A model generated the notes under the pieces. It did no database searches. It was not told the DNA's origin and was given only the letters and a program-made list of their open reading frames with translations. A stretch of 64,000 nt of DNA, taken from JBEGHD01 sp049334165 (GTDB lineage: Bacteria; Bacteroidota; Bacteroidia; Flavobacteriales_D; Sanyastnellaceae). The DNA is taken from NCBI GenBank assembly GCA_049334165.1, contig JBEGHD010000008.1; one strand, written 5' to 3'. Shown piece by piece: positions 35,809 through 44,089 of the stretch (position 1 is the first letter of the stretch; every line of letters starts with the position of its first letter). The position numbers and the translations under genes are program-made.

Positions 35809-36228
35809 TTATTCTTTTGAGTAAGATGAGCAATCGACTCCTTTTTCTTTGATTTCGAAAAGAACTTCATAGTCGAAATTTTCACCGAGTATCTGCTCAT
35901 TAGTCAGGTCACAAGACTTGAAATAAATTCCATCTAATTTCCCTTTTTTGCTCCTTCCAGCATTCACGCAAAATTCTTGCGGTGGGAATGTCTCCTGAAG
36001 AGCCATTTTGAAAAAGAACTCGGCACCTACTTCGTAGATCACGTCTTCATCAGATGTGTTTTTTACCCAGATCATTAAAATCTTCGGACTGTCTTTGTCA
36101 AGCCATTTTTCACGTCCAATTTTGGCGTAAACTTCAACTCCATCTTCTTCGGTGATAAGCTGATAATCTTCCTGAGCGAAAGATTGCATCGTAAAAAGTA
36201 AAGCGAAAAGAACAAGCAGTGATTTCAT
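35809..36228 (-). CDS. Unrecognised secreted protein
   Basis: 139 residues from the ATG at 36228, chosen because it begins a clean signal peptide (MKSLLVLFALLFTMQSFAQ). The frame is open upstream to 36354 but that extension has no signal character. The mature protein has three cysteines (EFCVNAG, KSCDLTN, GVDCSSYS) and a strand-rich middle (DSPKILMIWVKNTSDEDVIYEV). No family recognised. It shares no gap with the convergent lipoprotein gene. Confidence 0.65.
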   Translation of the reverse strand: MKSLLVLFALLFTMQSFAQEDYQLITEEDGVEVYAKIGREKWLDKDSPKILMIWVKNTSDEDVIYEVGAEFFFKMALQETFPPQEFCVNAGRSKKGKLDGIYFKSCDLTNEQILGENFDYEVLFEIKEKGVDCSSYSKE

Positions 36229-36459
36229 GATTTTATCTCTTTTACTGATTAGTTTAAAAGCGTTTTTTCCAAAATTGTTTTCAAAGACGAGAGCTCCAAA
36301 ATTCTCCGGAGTCCGATTTTGCCACTGCTCAACAGCAGATTTGCTCATCAACAAATCTAATGTAATTCAATTGGGAGCAACAAAATGACTGCGTTTAAAA
36401 TTGTTTCTGTTTAAAGATCAGAAGATTGTGGTTTTCGCAACTAAATCGAGAGAGGATTA

Positions 36460-36600
36460 AGTAACAAAAACCTACCGCTGGCAGTATAATCAACCATCAA
36501 GATCCACCCGAGGAGACTGATAGGTTTACTACTATAATTTAGCTTTAAACCAGTTCCGGGAGGGGCGATTTGCTTTCGCAAATCGCCCCTCTCTTTTTTT
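36460..36600 (+). ncRNA. Predicted structured non-coding RNA ending in a strong terminator
   Basis: An intrinsic terminator (GAGGGGCGATTTGC 36560-36573, TTTC loop, GCAAATCGCCCCTC 36578-36591, then T7) stands alone: no plus-strand gene lies upstream until 35808 (which ends tail to tail with the convergent gene), and no ORF longer than 10 codons is present in 36385-36600. Upstream is a nested stem: AAACCTA (36468-36474) with TAGGTTT (36521-36527), and inside it CAGT (36482-36485) with ACTG (36516-36519). The 5' end is uncertain; a weak TAAAATTG at 36396-36403 with a TTG 22 bases before it is the best promoter candidate. It does not resemble SRP RNA, tmRNA or RNase P. 36229-36460 otherwise holds nothing recognised. 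Confidence 0.5.
36560..36600 (+). terminator. Strong intrinsic terminator of the predicted ncRNA
   Basis: A 14-bp stem with a TTTC loop followed by CTTTTTTT. The left flank is not A-rich, so it works only in the plus direction. Confidence 0.85.
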
Positions 36601-36652
36601 ATTTTGAACCGATTCGAAAGTTCCGTGTACAGCTCTCCAAATTCAGGAGCTT

Positions 36653-37495
36653 ATGACCGGAATAGAAAACATCTCGCTACTCAGACCTATCTTCTCCATT
36701 CGAGATTTTACGGGCTGGTTTACCAAAGATGGTAGACATTTTCAGATTCTCTACTTGTCGCTTTTTTTGATCTACGGCATCTTCAACCTCGGTTGGAATG
36801 TAGGGCTCACCAAGTTCACCGTGATCTTTGCTGTGGGAATGGCCGTGCAAGCCCTGGCGCTTTATTTAGTAAAAGCTCCAATGCACGGGCTCAAAAGTGG
36901 AATGATCACTTGCCTTGGGCTTTGCCTGCTTTTGAAAGCGGATTCGCACTGGGCTTTGGCAATTGCCGCAGCCGTTGCCATCGGCAGCAAGTTTCTCATT
37001 AGGGTCCGTGGAAAGCATCTTTTTAATCCGGCTAACATCGGGATTATTGCAGCCATCACGCTGACCAACGATGCCTGGATTTCTCCGGGACAGTGGGGAA
37101 GTAGCATCATTCTACTTTTCCTAATCGGAATTCTCGGATTGGTGGTTCTGTTCAAGGTGGGTCGAGTGGATACAAGCCTTGGATTCCTCATCACTTTTGC
37201 CGCTCTCGACTTTTGCCGAACGGTTCTTTACCTCGGCTGGGAGCCAGAAGTGTGGCTCCACAAAATGCAAAACGGATCGCTGTTGCTGTTCGCCTTTTTT
37301 ATGATCACCGATCCGAAAACTACCCCCAACGCTCCTGTAGCCAGAATAATCTGGTCGATGCTGATTGGTGTTGCCACGTTTGTGGTTTCCAACTGGCTCT
37401 ACTTTCACACAGCTCCCATTTGGGTGCTCTTTTTCATTGCACCGCTCACGGTGCTTTTCGATCGCTTTTTCAAACACAAACCATTTCAGTGGTAA
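36653..37495 (+). CDS. RnfD/NqrB-like membrane protein, orphan
   Basis: 280 residues with about nine membrane segments. It resembles subunit D of Rnf and NqrB: KHLFNPANIGIIAAI and FFMITDPKTTPNAPVAR are the family landmarks. No other Rnf/Nqr subunit is nearby. The covalent-flavin motif SGAT of RnfD/NqrB is not found, so FMN attachment may be absent. It is followed at once by a DUF2330 gene on the same strand, which suggests the two act together. Start is an ATG 52 bases after a strong terminator, so it must have its own promoter. Confidence 0.75.
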   Translation: MTGIENISLLRPIFSIRDFTGWFTKDGRHFQILYLSLFLIYGIFNLGWNVGLTKFTVIFAVGMAVQALALYLVKAPMHGLKSGMITCLGLCLLLKADSHWALAIAAAVAIGSKFLIRVRGKHLFNPANIGIIAAITLTNDAWISPGQWGSSIILLFLIGILGLVVLFKVGRVDTSLGFLITFAALDFCRTVLYLGWEPEVWLHKMQNGSLLLFAFFMITDPKTTPNAPVARIIWSMLIGVATFVVSNWLYFHTAPIWVLFFIAPLTVLFDRFFKHKPFQW

Positions 37496-37519
37496 TTGAT
37501 AATTAAAAACACAAGAGTT

Positions 37520-38968
37520 ATGAAAGCAGTAAAATTTTTAATAATCCTGTTGGCTTCGCTCGGTGTTACCGAAACCTACGCCTTTTGCGGGTTTTACGTA
37601 GCCAAGACAGATGCCAATTTGTTTAACAACAAGTCGGAAGTGATTTACGTCCGCGATGGTAAAAAATCGACCATCACCATGAGCAACGATTTTGATGGAG
37701 AAGTGAAAGACTTCGCCATGGTAGTGCCTGTGCCGGTTGTGCTCGAGGAGCAAGACATCAAAGTTGTAGACCGCGGAATTTTCGAAAAGCTCCACGACTA
37801 CTCAGCTCCGCGGATTGTGGAGTACTACGACCAAAACCCCTGTCAACCGGTTTACGAAGAAGTGATGGTACAGAAGGATTTGGCACGCGCAGAAAGCGTC
37901 ACGGAATCGTTGTCCATGAATATGGCTGTTGAAGATGACTACCAGGTCACCATCGAAGCGGAATACGAAGTGGGAGAGTACGACATCCTCATTCTTTCTG
38001 CTAAAGAGTCAGACGGTTTAAAACGCTGGTTAATCGACAACGGCTACAAAATCCCCAACCAGGCGGAGGAGGTTTTGCAACCTTACATACGCTCTAAAAT
38101 GAAATTTTTCGTGGTGAAGGTAAACCTTGAGAAGTACAATCAAAGCGGATTCGAGTACCTCAGCCCAATTCAGATCAGCTTCGAAGACAATCGATTTATG
38201 CTGCCCCTTCGTCTCGGAATGGCGAACTCTAAAGGCAGCCAGGACATGCTGATGTATTTCTTCACGAAAAACGGCCGAGTGGAAAGTACCAACTACAGAA
38301 CGGTTGAGGTTCCCTCAAACAGAAACATTCCTCTTTTTGTGGAGCCAAAGTTTCAGGATTTTTACCGTGACCTGTTCAAAAACGCCTACCACGAAGAGAA
38401 CGAAAATGCAGTGTTTGTGGAATATGCCTGGGATGTGAGCCCCTCAGCTGGAGTAAAGTGCGACCCTTGCGTTTCGCCTCCGCCTGTTTTTACCGAATTT
38501 CAAAAAGCTGGTGTAGACTGGGTTTCTGGAATGAACCGTTCGAGTCAGGTTTTCTTTACCAGACTTCATGTGCGCTACACACGTAACGACTTTCCTCAAG
38601 ATCTTTTCTTTCAGGAAACGCCAAACTCAGAGCGCTTCCAGGGACGCTATGTGATTACTCACCCGGCCAAAGGTGACTTTAGCTGTGACGAAGGGCAGGC
38701 CTATCTCAAAGAACTGGAGCGCAGACGCAAAAAAGAAATGGATGAGTTGGTGGCTCTTACCGGCTGGAAAGACAAATACGGAGAAAATTACGTGAAAGAG
38801 TTTTCGAATCGGATAAAAGAAGAAAGCACTCCCGTTGTTTCGCCATCAGACAATGATGGGTCAGGTGGAGGAGGATTTGCTCCTCAGTCGCTGTATCTAC
38901 TGTCGCTACTGGCTTTGGTCGGTGTGGCCTGGATGTTGCAATTCAATTTCAACAGAATGGAAGTCTAA
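37520..38968 (+). CDS. DUF2330 protein with C-terminal membrane anchor
   Basis: 482 residues. The ATG at 37520 starts a signal peptide (MKAVKFLIILLASLGVTETYAF). DUF2330 is recognised from AFCGFYVAKTDANLFN, the strand RDGKKSTITMSNDFDGEVKDF and cysteine pairs (VKCDPCVSPPP). A single membrane segment ends the protein (about residues 456-475, QSLYLLSLLALVGVAWMLQF). It follows the RnfD-like gene by 24 bases, and in other bacteria these two families often sit together. Function not known; a membrane-associated redox or surface role is only a guess. Confidence 0.8.
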   Translation: MKAVKFLIILLASLGVTETYAFCGFYVAKTDANLFNNKSEVIYVRDGKKSTITMSNDFDGEVKDFAMVVPVPVVLEEQDIKVVDRGIFEKLHDYSAPRIVEYYDQNPCQPVYEEVMVQKDLARAESVTESLSMNMAVEDDYQVTIEAEYEVGEYDILILSAKESDGLKRWLIDNGYKIPNQAEEVLQPYIRSKMKFFVVKVNLEKYNQSGFEYLSPIQISFEDNRFMLPLRLGMANSKGSQDMLMYFFTKNGRVESTNYRTVEVPSNRNIPLFVEPKFQDFYRDLFKNAYHEENENAVFVEYAWDVSPSAGVKCDPCVSPPPVFTEFQKAGVDWVSGMNRSSQVFFTRLHVRYTRNDFPQDLFFQETPNSERFQGRYVITHPAKGDFSCDEGQAYLKELERRRKKEMDELVALTGWKDKYGENYVKEFSNRIKEESTPVVSPSDNDGSGGGGFAPQSLYLLSLLALVGVAWMLQFNFNRMEV

Positions 38969-38993
38969 ACTTCCAGGTTTTTGTGGTTCAATT

Positions 38994-39036
38994 AAAAAGA
39001 GAGGTGTTTCGGTCCCCATCGAAGCGCCTCTTTTTT
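38994..39036. terminator. Bidirectional intrinsic terminator
   Basis: GAGGTGTTTCG (39001-39011) and CGAAGCGCCTC (39020-39030) pair over 11 bp with two G-U pairs, with an A run before and a T run after. It separates the convergent DUF2330 and Lon-N genes. Confidence 0.85.
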
Positions 39037-39038
39037 AT

Positions 39039-39644
39039 TTAATTCATGTAGAAGTTGAATTCCTTGCGCCTTTCCTGCTGTGCGATTAATCTCGTAAACT
39101 TGATCATGTTCAGCAGTTGCTCTTCCTGTCGCGGAAAGTCGTTTCCGCTGAGAAAGTTGTATTTGTCCGAGCTGCTAAGATTTAGAAATGCCAGAACAGT
39201 GAGTATCGGAATTTTCAAATCCTCCGAATCGGAAACGATCGGCTGGTCAAAGGCTTTTTTGAGCTTTGTAAACTCTCTTTTCACACAGCGATCGGCCATC
39301 CACGTTTTGTAGTGATCTCTGATTTTTACCTTTCCCGATGGAAAAGGTCGGTCTTGACTCTTGCGATTGTAGCCTTTCAGTTCAAAAATTGCAACTCCCT
39401 CCACGAGAATGTCTTTTTCACCACTTGGATATTCCTTGACTACATCCACCAATTTCACTAGCGAACCTAGCTTGTGGTTGTGTTTTACGAAATACGGAAT
39501 TCCGAAAAGTTGGTCGTCACTCGACTTCACCCGTTGCACCAGCTCTCTGTAGCGAGGCTCAAAAATGTGTAGGTGAGTCTGTTCTCCTGGTAGGAGAAAA
39601 AGGCTGAGAGGAAAAAGCGGAAGGTTTTCGAGATCAGTATTCAT
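39039..39644 (-). CDS. Lon N-terminal (LAN) domain protein
   Basis: 201 residues from the ATG at 39644, chosen because the family begins LPLFPL about eight residues in. It consists only of the substrate-binding LAN domain of Lon protease (NLPLFPLSLFLLPGEQTHLHIFEPRYRELV); no ATPase or protease domain is present. Such stand-alone LAN proteins are common and uncharacterised, and may be substrate adaptors. Cytosolic, no signal peptide. It is transcribed divergently to nothing nearby and is bounded by terminators on both sides. Confidence 0.88.
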   Translation of the reverse strand: MNTDLENLPLFPLSLFLLPGEQTHLHIFEPRYRELVQRVKSSDDQLFGIPYFVKHNHKLGSLVKLVDVVKEYPSGEKDILVEGVAIFELKGYNRKSQDRPFPSGKVKIRDHYKTWMADRCVKREFTKLKKAFDQPIVSDSEDLKIPILTVLAFLNLSSSDKYNFLSGNDFPRQEEQLLNMIKFTRLIAQQERRKEFNFYMN

Positions 39645-39702
39645 ATTCAATACTAATCTAAACATTTCGAGTTGACGAAAAGTTTGTAGAAACTTAAAAT
39701 GA

Positions 39703-39745
39703 AAAAGCCTTCTCAGGCTAAAAGTTGCTGAGAAGGCTTTTCAAA
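39703..39745 (-). terminator. Intrinsic terminator of the GAPDH gene
   Basis: AAAAGCCTTCTCAG (39703-39716) and CTGAGAAGGCTTTT (39728-39741) form a 14-bp stem with an 11-base loop. The flanking A run on the left makes a T tail on the minus strand. Confidence 0.8.
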
Positions 39746-39760
39746 TATTTGATGCTCTAC

Positions 39761-41224
39761 TTAGTAGTAGATGTTTCTTCTAACGTTTGCAACGTATTTC
39801 GCGAGGCGAATAACTTGTTTGGTGTATCCAAATTCGTTGTCGTACCAGGCGTAAAGTACAATGTCTTTTCCGCTGTCTGCTACGATGGTTGCAGGACTGT
39901 CAAACACAGAGCAGCACTCGTTTCCGATGATGTCGTTTGATACGAGCTCTTCGTTGATCGAGTAGAAAATCTGGTTCACCAGGTCTCCGCTCATGGCCGA
40001 TTTTTTCACCATTTCGAGGATCTCTTCTCTGGTGGTTTTTTTGTTCACAGACAAGTGCATGATTGCCAAAGAACCATTCGGTACAGGAACACGAACCGCG
40101 TTGGCAGTTAATTTTCCTTCGAGCGATGGAATCACTTTTGTAACTGCTTTTCCGGCTCCAGTTTCGGTAATTACCATGTTGATCGCAGCAGAACGACCTC
40201 TACGCTCTTTCTTGTGCATGTTGTCCAACAAGTTTTGGTCGTTGGTATAAGCGTGCACTGTTTCGATGTGTCCTTTTTCGATACCGAGGTTTTCTTCGAT
40301 TACGTGGAGTACCGGAACAATAGCGTTGGTTGTGCAAGAAGCCGCGCAAATAACTTTATCGTTCTCGATATCGAGTTGCTTCTGATTGATTCCGTAAACA
40401 ACGTTCGGAATTCCTTTTCCAGGAGCAGTGAGAATCACTCGCTCAACACCGTTGGCTTTCAGGTGGATCGAAAGCGACTCTTTGTCTGTAAACGCGCCAG
40501 TGTTGTCGATCAATACCGCATTTGAAATACCGAAAGACTCATAGTCGATGCTGGACGGGTCGTTGGCGCCAATCATCTGTACACGTTGACCGTTGATGAT
40601 GAGCGCGCTGTCGTTGTAGTCGATATCGATCGTACCAGGGAAACGACCGTGAACAGAGTCGTTCGCCAAAAGAGCGGCACGTTTCTTCAATTGTTTTTCG
40701 TCTACAGTTCGGGTTACGATAGCGCGTAGACGAAGCTGCTGACCTTTTCCGGCTTGTTTAATAAGCTCTCTGGCAGCAAGTCGGCCAATTCGTCCAAATC
40801 CAAAAAGGATTACATCGCGCGGTTCTGGCGGACGGTTGTCGCGGGTGCTAAATTCACCGAGATGATGATCTAGAAAATCGCGGTGAGTTTCAAAGTTGTC
40901 TCTCTCCTGAAGCCACTCATCAGCAAGACGGCCAATATCGATTTTGGCAGGAGCCAAGTCCATTTTAAAGATTTCACGGGCCAGCTCGGCAGTATCGAAA
41001 ACACTGATGGGTTTGCCCACTACTTCTGCAGCGTATCGGTGGTAGCGTAAAATATCGGAGATGCTTTTGTCAACGAGGTGGTTGCGGAAGAGCACCAACT
41101 CAATTGATTTCTCGAAAAGTAGTGTTCCGATCGAGTGGATCAGGTCTACAGCTGCTTTTTCTTGGTTGACATACACTTTTAGCTCGTTGCTGTATGTCTC
41201 TGCGTGGAGTGCGTTTTGTGACAT
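39761..41224 (-). CDS. Glyceraldehyde-3-phosphate dehydrogenase, long Bacteroidota form
   Basis: 487 residues, about 150 longer than classical GAPDH because of an N-terminal helical extension (residues 1-about 125) of unknown role. The NAD loop is DVILFGFGRIGRLAARELI, the catalytic cysteine lies in AASCTTNAIVPVLH and the histidine segment is ETVHAYTNDQNLLDN. The sugar-phosphate residues in LTANAVRVPVPNGS are intact. This extended form is common in Bacteroidota as a second GAPDH; whether it runs in glycolysis or gluconeogenesis cannot be read here. CAAAAATA at 41311-41318 (TATTTTTG on this strand) is a candidate -7 box. Confidence 0.93.
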   Translation of the reverse strand: MSQNALHAETYSNELKVYVNQEKAAVDLIHSIGTLLFEKSIELVLFRNHLVDKSISDILRYHRYAAEVVGKPISVFDTAELAREIFKMDLAPAKIDIGRLADEWLQERDNFETHRDFLDHHLGEFSTRDNRPPEPRDVILFGFGRIGRLAARELIKQAGKGQQLRLRAIVTRTVDEKQLKKRAALLANDSVHGRFPGTIDIDYNDSALIINGQRVQMIGANDPSSIDYESFGISNAVLIDNTGAFTDKESLSIHLKANGVERVILTAPGKGIPNVVYGINQKQLDIENDKVICAASCTTNAIVPVLHVIEENLGIEKGHIETVHAYTNDQNLLDNMHKKERRGRSAAINMVITETGAGKAVTKVIPSLEGKLTANAVRVPVPNGSLAIMHLSVNKKTTREEILEMVKKSAMSGDLVNQIFYSINEELVSNDIIGNECCSVFDSPATIVADSGKDIVLYAWYDNEFGYTKQVIRLAKYVANVRRNIYY

Positions 41225-41310
41225 TTGTACTTTAATGAACTTAGTTGATTTTCCTTTTCGGCAATAATCACTGCTAAAATTGTGCTCATTTCGGCTAGTG
41301 TTTTGCGCTG

Positions 41311-41318
41311 CAAAAATA
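41311..41318 (-). promoter_or_regulatory. Candidate -7 element of the GAPDH gene
   Basis: Reads TATTTTTG on the minus strand, matching TAnnTTTG, about 87 bases upstream of the GAPDH start. No TTG was found at the usual spacing. Confidence 0.3.
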
Positions 41319-41437
41319 GCCAGTTAAAATGGAATAGGAAAGGTAAAAAGGAGGATAGAAGTTGGAGTCTCGAATGATGCTTGTCAATTCTCGTGTCTTT
41401 TAATTTCAACGATCAATAAATAAAATTCATCGATGGA

Positions 41438-41469
41438 TTTGGAGTATTCGAAGAAAGTATCTATATTTG
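41438..41469 (+). promoter_or_regulatory. Near-perfect promoter of a small transcription unit
   Basis: TTTG at 41438-41441, exactly 20 bases, then TATATTTG at 41462-41469. Both boxes match the Bacteroidota consensus. It points at a 33-codon ORF, not at either large neighbouring gene. Confidence 0.7.
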
Positions 41470-41488
41470 ATACAATCTAAACCGACTG

Positions 41489-41590
41489 ATGATACTTATC
41501 CAAACCATAGCAATCTTAGTGACCACAATATGTTGCTGCTGCATTCCTAAGTCGGGAAGTCAGTTTTGCTATGCGACAATTAAGAAATAA
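41489..41590 (+). CDS. 33-residue hydrophobic cysteine-rich small protein
   Basis: ATG at 41489, TAA at 41588-41590. The peptide starts with a hydrophobic helix (MILIQTIAILVTT, then I) followed at once by four consecutive cysteines, then IPKSGSQFCYATIKK, with a fifth cysteine. One membrane segment, a short basic tail. It has its own consensus promoter ending 20 bases upstream and its own terminator 37 bases downstream, while both flanking genes run the other way. That packaging supports a real gene, or a small RNA in which the ORF is incidental. No homologue is recognised; membrane toxin, small metal-binding peptide or regulatory peptide are all possible. The rest of 41225-41802 holds only promoter and terminator signals. 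Confidence 0.5.
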   Translation: MILIQTIAILVTTICCCCIPKSGSQFCYATIKK

Positions 41591-41627
41591 CAGTCTAAAT
41601 ACTTTATCTTAACCAAAGTGCGATAGG

Positions 41628-41658
41628 AAAAGGTCTTCCCAAAAGGAGGACCTTTTTT
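41628..41658 (+). terminator. Intrinsic terminator of the small unit
   Basis: GGTCTTCC (41632-41639) pairs with GGAGGACC (41645-41652), loop CAAAA, followed by six T. A weaker T run also exists on the minus strand. Confidence 0.75.
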
Positions 41659-41732
41659 AATGGCATTTTTGAATAGAGGTTTTGGTTCAAATTCATGGTT
41701 AAGTGTTTTTGTTGTTTTGATTTAGGGAAAAG

Positions 41733-41769
41733 AAAAAGTCCAGGAAGCAGATGCCGCCTGGACTTTTTT
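41733..41769. terminator. Intrinsic terminator of the DegP/HtrA gene
   Basis: AAAAAGTCCAGG (41733-41744) pairs with CCTGGACTTTTT (41757-41768), a 12-bp stem with T runs in both directions. Confidence 0.8.
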
Positions 41770-41802
41770 GTGTACTAATCTACTTAACTCTACATTCAGA
41801 AA

Positions 41803-43263
41803 TTACAATCCGAATCCGTAGTAAGCTTTTGTTCCATTTGGATAAACACCTTCGATAAGTACTCCACCAGATTTAGAGCTGAGTACTTTCTCAAGATCCT
41901 CGGGAGATTCGATCTTATTTCTGTCGATGCTCGTGATAATGAAACCTTCTTTGATTCCTATGTTCTTGAACTTGCCTTCACCGAGACTCTCGATTTTTGC
42001 CCCTCCAGAAATGTTGAGTTTACCTTTGAGGTCTGCAGATACTTCAGAAAATGAAGCTCCCAGCTTCTCGATTTCGTAAGCTTCAGCTTTTTCAACAATG
42101 GCAGTAGTTCCTGAGCTGTTTCTCAATGTGAGATCGAGATCCTTGGTTTTTCCATCTCTCCAAACGGTGACATTCACTTTGTCTCCTGGACGATACTTAC
42201 TAACTTGCTCTTGAAGCGAAGGAACAGAATTCACATTTCTTTCATTGACAGAAAGAATGATGTCTCCTTCTTCGATTCCCGCAAGAGCCGCAGCGCCATC
42301 TGCCATGAGACCGTTCACATATACTCCGCGAATGGCATTGAGTCCAGATTCTTCGGCAACTTCTTCATTCACCTCGCTAATTTTTACACCGATATAGCCG
42401 CGCTGAACATTTCCATATTCGATAATGTCGTTGGCGACTTTCTTAACGATGCTCGAAGGAATGGCGAAAGAGTAGCCAGAGTACGAGCCCGTTCTGGAGG
42501 CGATGGCTGTGTTTATTCCGATCAACTCTCCTCTGGTGTTGACAAGTGCTCCACCGCTGTTGCCTGGATTCACTGCTGCGTCCGTTTGTATGAATGACTC
42601 AATCGGGAAAACCTCTTCATTTTGATCGTAGCGCAAGAGATTGATATTTCTCGCTTTTGCGCTCACAATTCCAGCGGTAACAGTAGATGTCAACTCAAAA
42701 GGATTACCGACTGCCAATACCCATTCGCCAACTTTAACGTTGTCGGAAGTTCCAAACGCAATGGTTGGTAGGTTGGCTTCGTCAATTTTTAGAACTGCCA
42801 AATCTGTGGCCGGATCGTGACCTACCAAGGTGGCATCGTAAGATCTGTTGTTGTTCAAAATTACCTTGATGCGGTCAGCACCGTCAATTACGTGGTTGTT
42901 GGTAGTGATGTAACCGTCCTCGGAAATAATCACTCCTGAGCCAGAACCTCGCTGAACGTGTGGTTCGCTGCTTCCACGGCTTTGTCCAAAAAATTCTGCC
43001 CATGGATTATAAACGTTTTGAACTTCCTGTTCTGTTTTTACGTGAACCACAGCATTAACCGATCTTTCGGCTGCCATCACAAAATCATCCGAACTTCCTT
43101 CTGGAGGAGTTACATTAGGCATGTTTACATATTTCACTTGCTGTGAAGTGAATGGCGATTGTTGTAGTGTTGTAGTTTCAGGCTCGAGGTAGAGCTTGTA
43201 AGTACCCAGGGCGACAAATCCACCCAGGGTTGCAATTAGAAATGCACTGAGAAATCGTTTCAT
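41803..43263 (-). CDS. DegP/DegQ-type periplasmic serine protease/chaperone (HtrA)
   Basis: 486 residues. An N-terminal signal anchor (about residues 5-25) exports it. The trypsin-like domain carries the catalytic histidine in ITTNNHVIDGADR, the aspartate in PATDLAVLKIDE and the serine in NPGNSGGALVNTRG. Two PDZ domains follow (about 285-370 with RGYIGVKISEVNEEVAEES, and the last 95 residues). It degrades or refolds misfolded envelope proteins. Same-strand GAPDH lies 579 bases further on, separated by terminators. A CAAATTTA (TAAATTTG on this strand) at 43317-43324 is a likely promoter box. Confidence 0.94.
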   Translation of the reverse strand: MKRFLSAFLIATLGGFVALGTYKLYLEPETTTLQQSPFTSQQVKYVNMPNVTPPEGSSDDFVMAAERSVNAVVHVKTEQEVQNVYNPWAEFFGQSRGSSEPHVQRGSGSGVIISEDGYITTNNHVIDGADRIKVILNNNRSYDATLVGHDPATDLAVLKIDEANLPTIAFGTSDNVKVGEWVLAVGNPFELTSTVTAGIVSAKARNINLLRYDQNEEVFPIESFIQTDAAVNPGNSGGALVNTRGELIGINTAIASRTGSYSGYSFAIPSSIVKKVANDIIEYGNVQRGYIGVKISEVNEEVAEESGLNAIRGVYVNGLMADGAAALAGIEEGDIILSVNERNVNSVPSLQEQVSKYRPGDKVNVTVWRDGKTKDLDLTLRNSSGTTAIVEKAEAYEIEKLGASFSEVSADLKGKLNISGGAKIESLGEGKFKNIGIKEGFIITSIDRNKIESPEDLEKVLSSKSGGVLIEGVYPNGTKAYYGFGL

Positions 43264-43316
43264 TTTTTATCTCGTTTTATTTAGTCCTTTAATTCAGTTT
43301 GTCGATGTGCGACTTT

Positions 43317-43324
43317 CAAATTTA
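43317..43324 (-). promoter_or_regulatory. Candidate -7 element of the DegP/HtrA gene
   Basis: TAAATTTG on the minus strand, 54 bases before the protease start; no clear TTG box at the usual distance. Confidence 0.3.
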
Positions 43325-43484
43325 ACGCCAGAGATTCCCGATTTGATCAGTTGGCGTTCTTAATAATTGTTAAGCATTCGCCTGACTGGCCTACAATGAC
43401 GATAAATCGAAAGATAGCTGGCAATACTGTCAAAAGTTCAAGTGCAGGTTGAAATGTTTGCAGTGATCAATGTAATTTTGACAC

Positions 43485-44060
43485 ATGACCAAAGCCATAG
43501 ACCTGGTACTTTTGCCATCCGAAAACTTGAAACAGGAACTGCTGGAAATAAATGATCGTCTTGAAAAAGACGGTATTGATTTTCGATCGGGTTGTCTGCC
43601 GCATCTCACCCTGGCGATGGCAGCCGTGGATCAGGAACTACTGCCAGAATTGTGGGAAAAAATGTCAGCTCTTTTCACGGGTATAAAACTGAAACAGAAC
43701 GGAGTGGTAAGTCTGCATCACCGACAGAAAGCGCTCTGCCACCTGAAGTTTGAGCGCAGTGACGAGTTGATGAAGCTGCACGAGCAGTCAGTTTCCACCA
43801 TGCGGGATTTTCAAAAGAAGGCACCGGAAGAGAGTATGTTTTACAAAGGTCGGGCAGGTGAGGGCACGGTGAATTATGCGCGTTCTTTTCTGGCTGAACA
43901 TACTGGAATCAACTTCGATCCGCACATTACGCTTGGATATGGCGAGTCGGAGTATCAGATGAAGCAAGAGGTTTATTCATTCGACAAACTGGCTCTGTGC
44001 CATCTGGGAGACCACAACACTTGCAGGGAAATTCTTTTTGAGCTCGATCTGGAGAGATAA
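43485..44060 (+). CDS. 2H phosphoesterase (2'-5' RNA ligase-like)
   Basis: 191 residues of the 2H fold, which hydrolyses or joins 2'-5'/cyclic phosphate RNA ends. The two HxT/S motifs are visible: PHLTLAMA (about residues 39-46) and PHITLGYG (about 146-153). There is no signal peptide. A TAATTTTG at 43473-43480 with a TTG 21 bases before it lies almost on top of the ATG, suggesting a leaderless or very short-leader mRNA. The substrate in the cell is unknown. Confidence 0.75.
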   Translation: MTKAIDLVLLPSENLKQELLEINDRLEKDGIDFRSGCLPHLTLAMAAVDQELLPELWEKMSALFTGIKLKQNGVVSLHHRQKALCHLKFERSDELMKLHEQSVSTMRDFQKKAPEESMFYKGRAGEGTVNYARSFLAEHTGINFDPHITLGYGESEYQMKQEVYSFDKLALCHLGDHNTCREILFELDLER

Positions 44061-44089
44061 CTTTCTCGCCAAGCCGCATAAGGTGCAAT

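Noticed and set aside
41179..41409. 76-codon frame upstream of and overlapping GAPDH on the minus strand
   Set aside because: It runs over the GAPDH start and its candidate promoter in another frame with no conserved feature.
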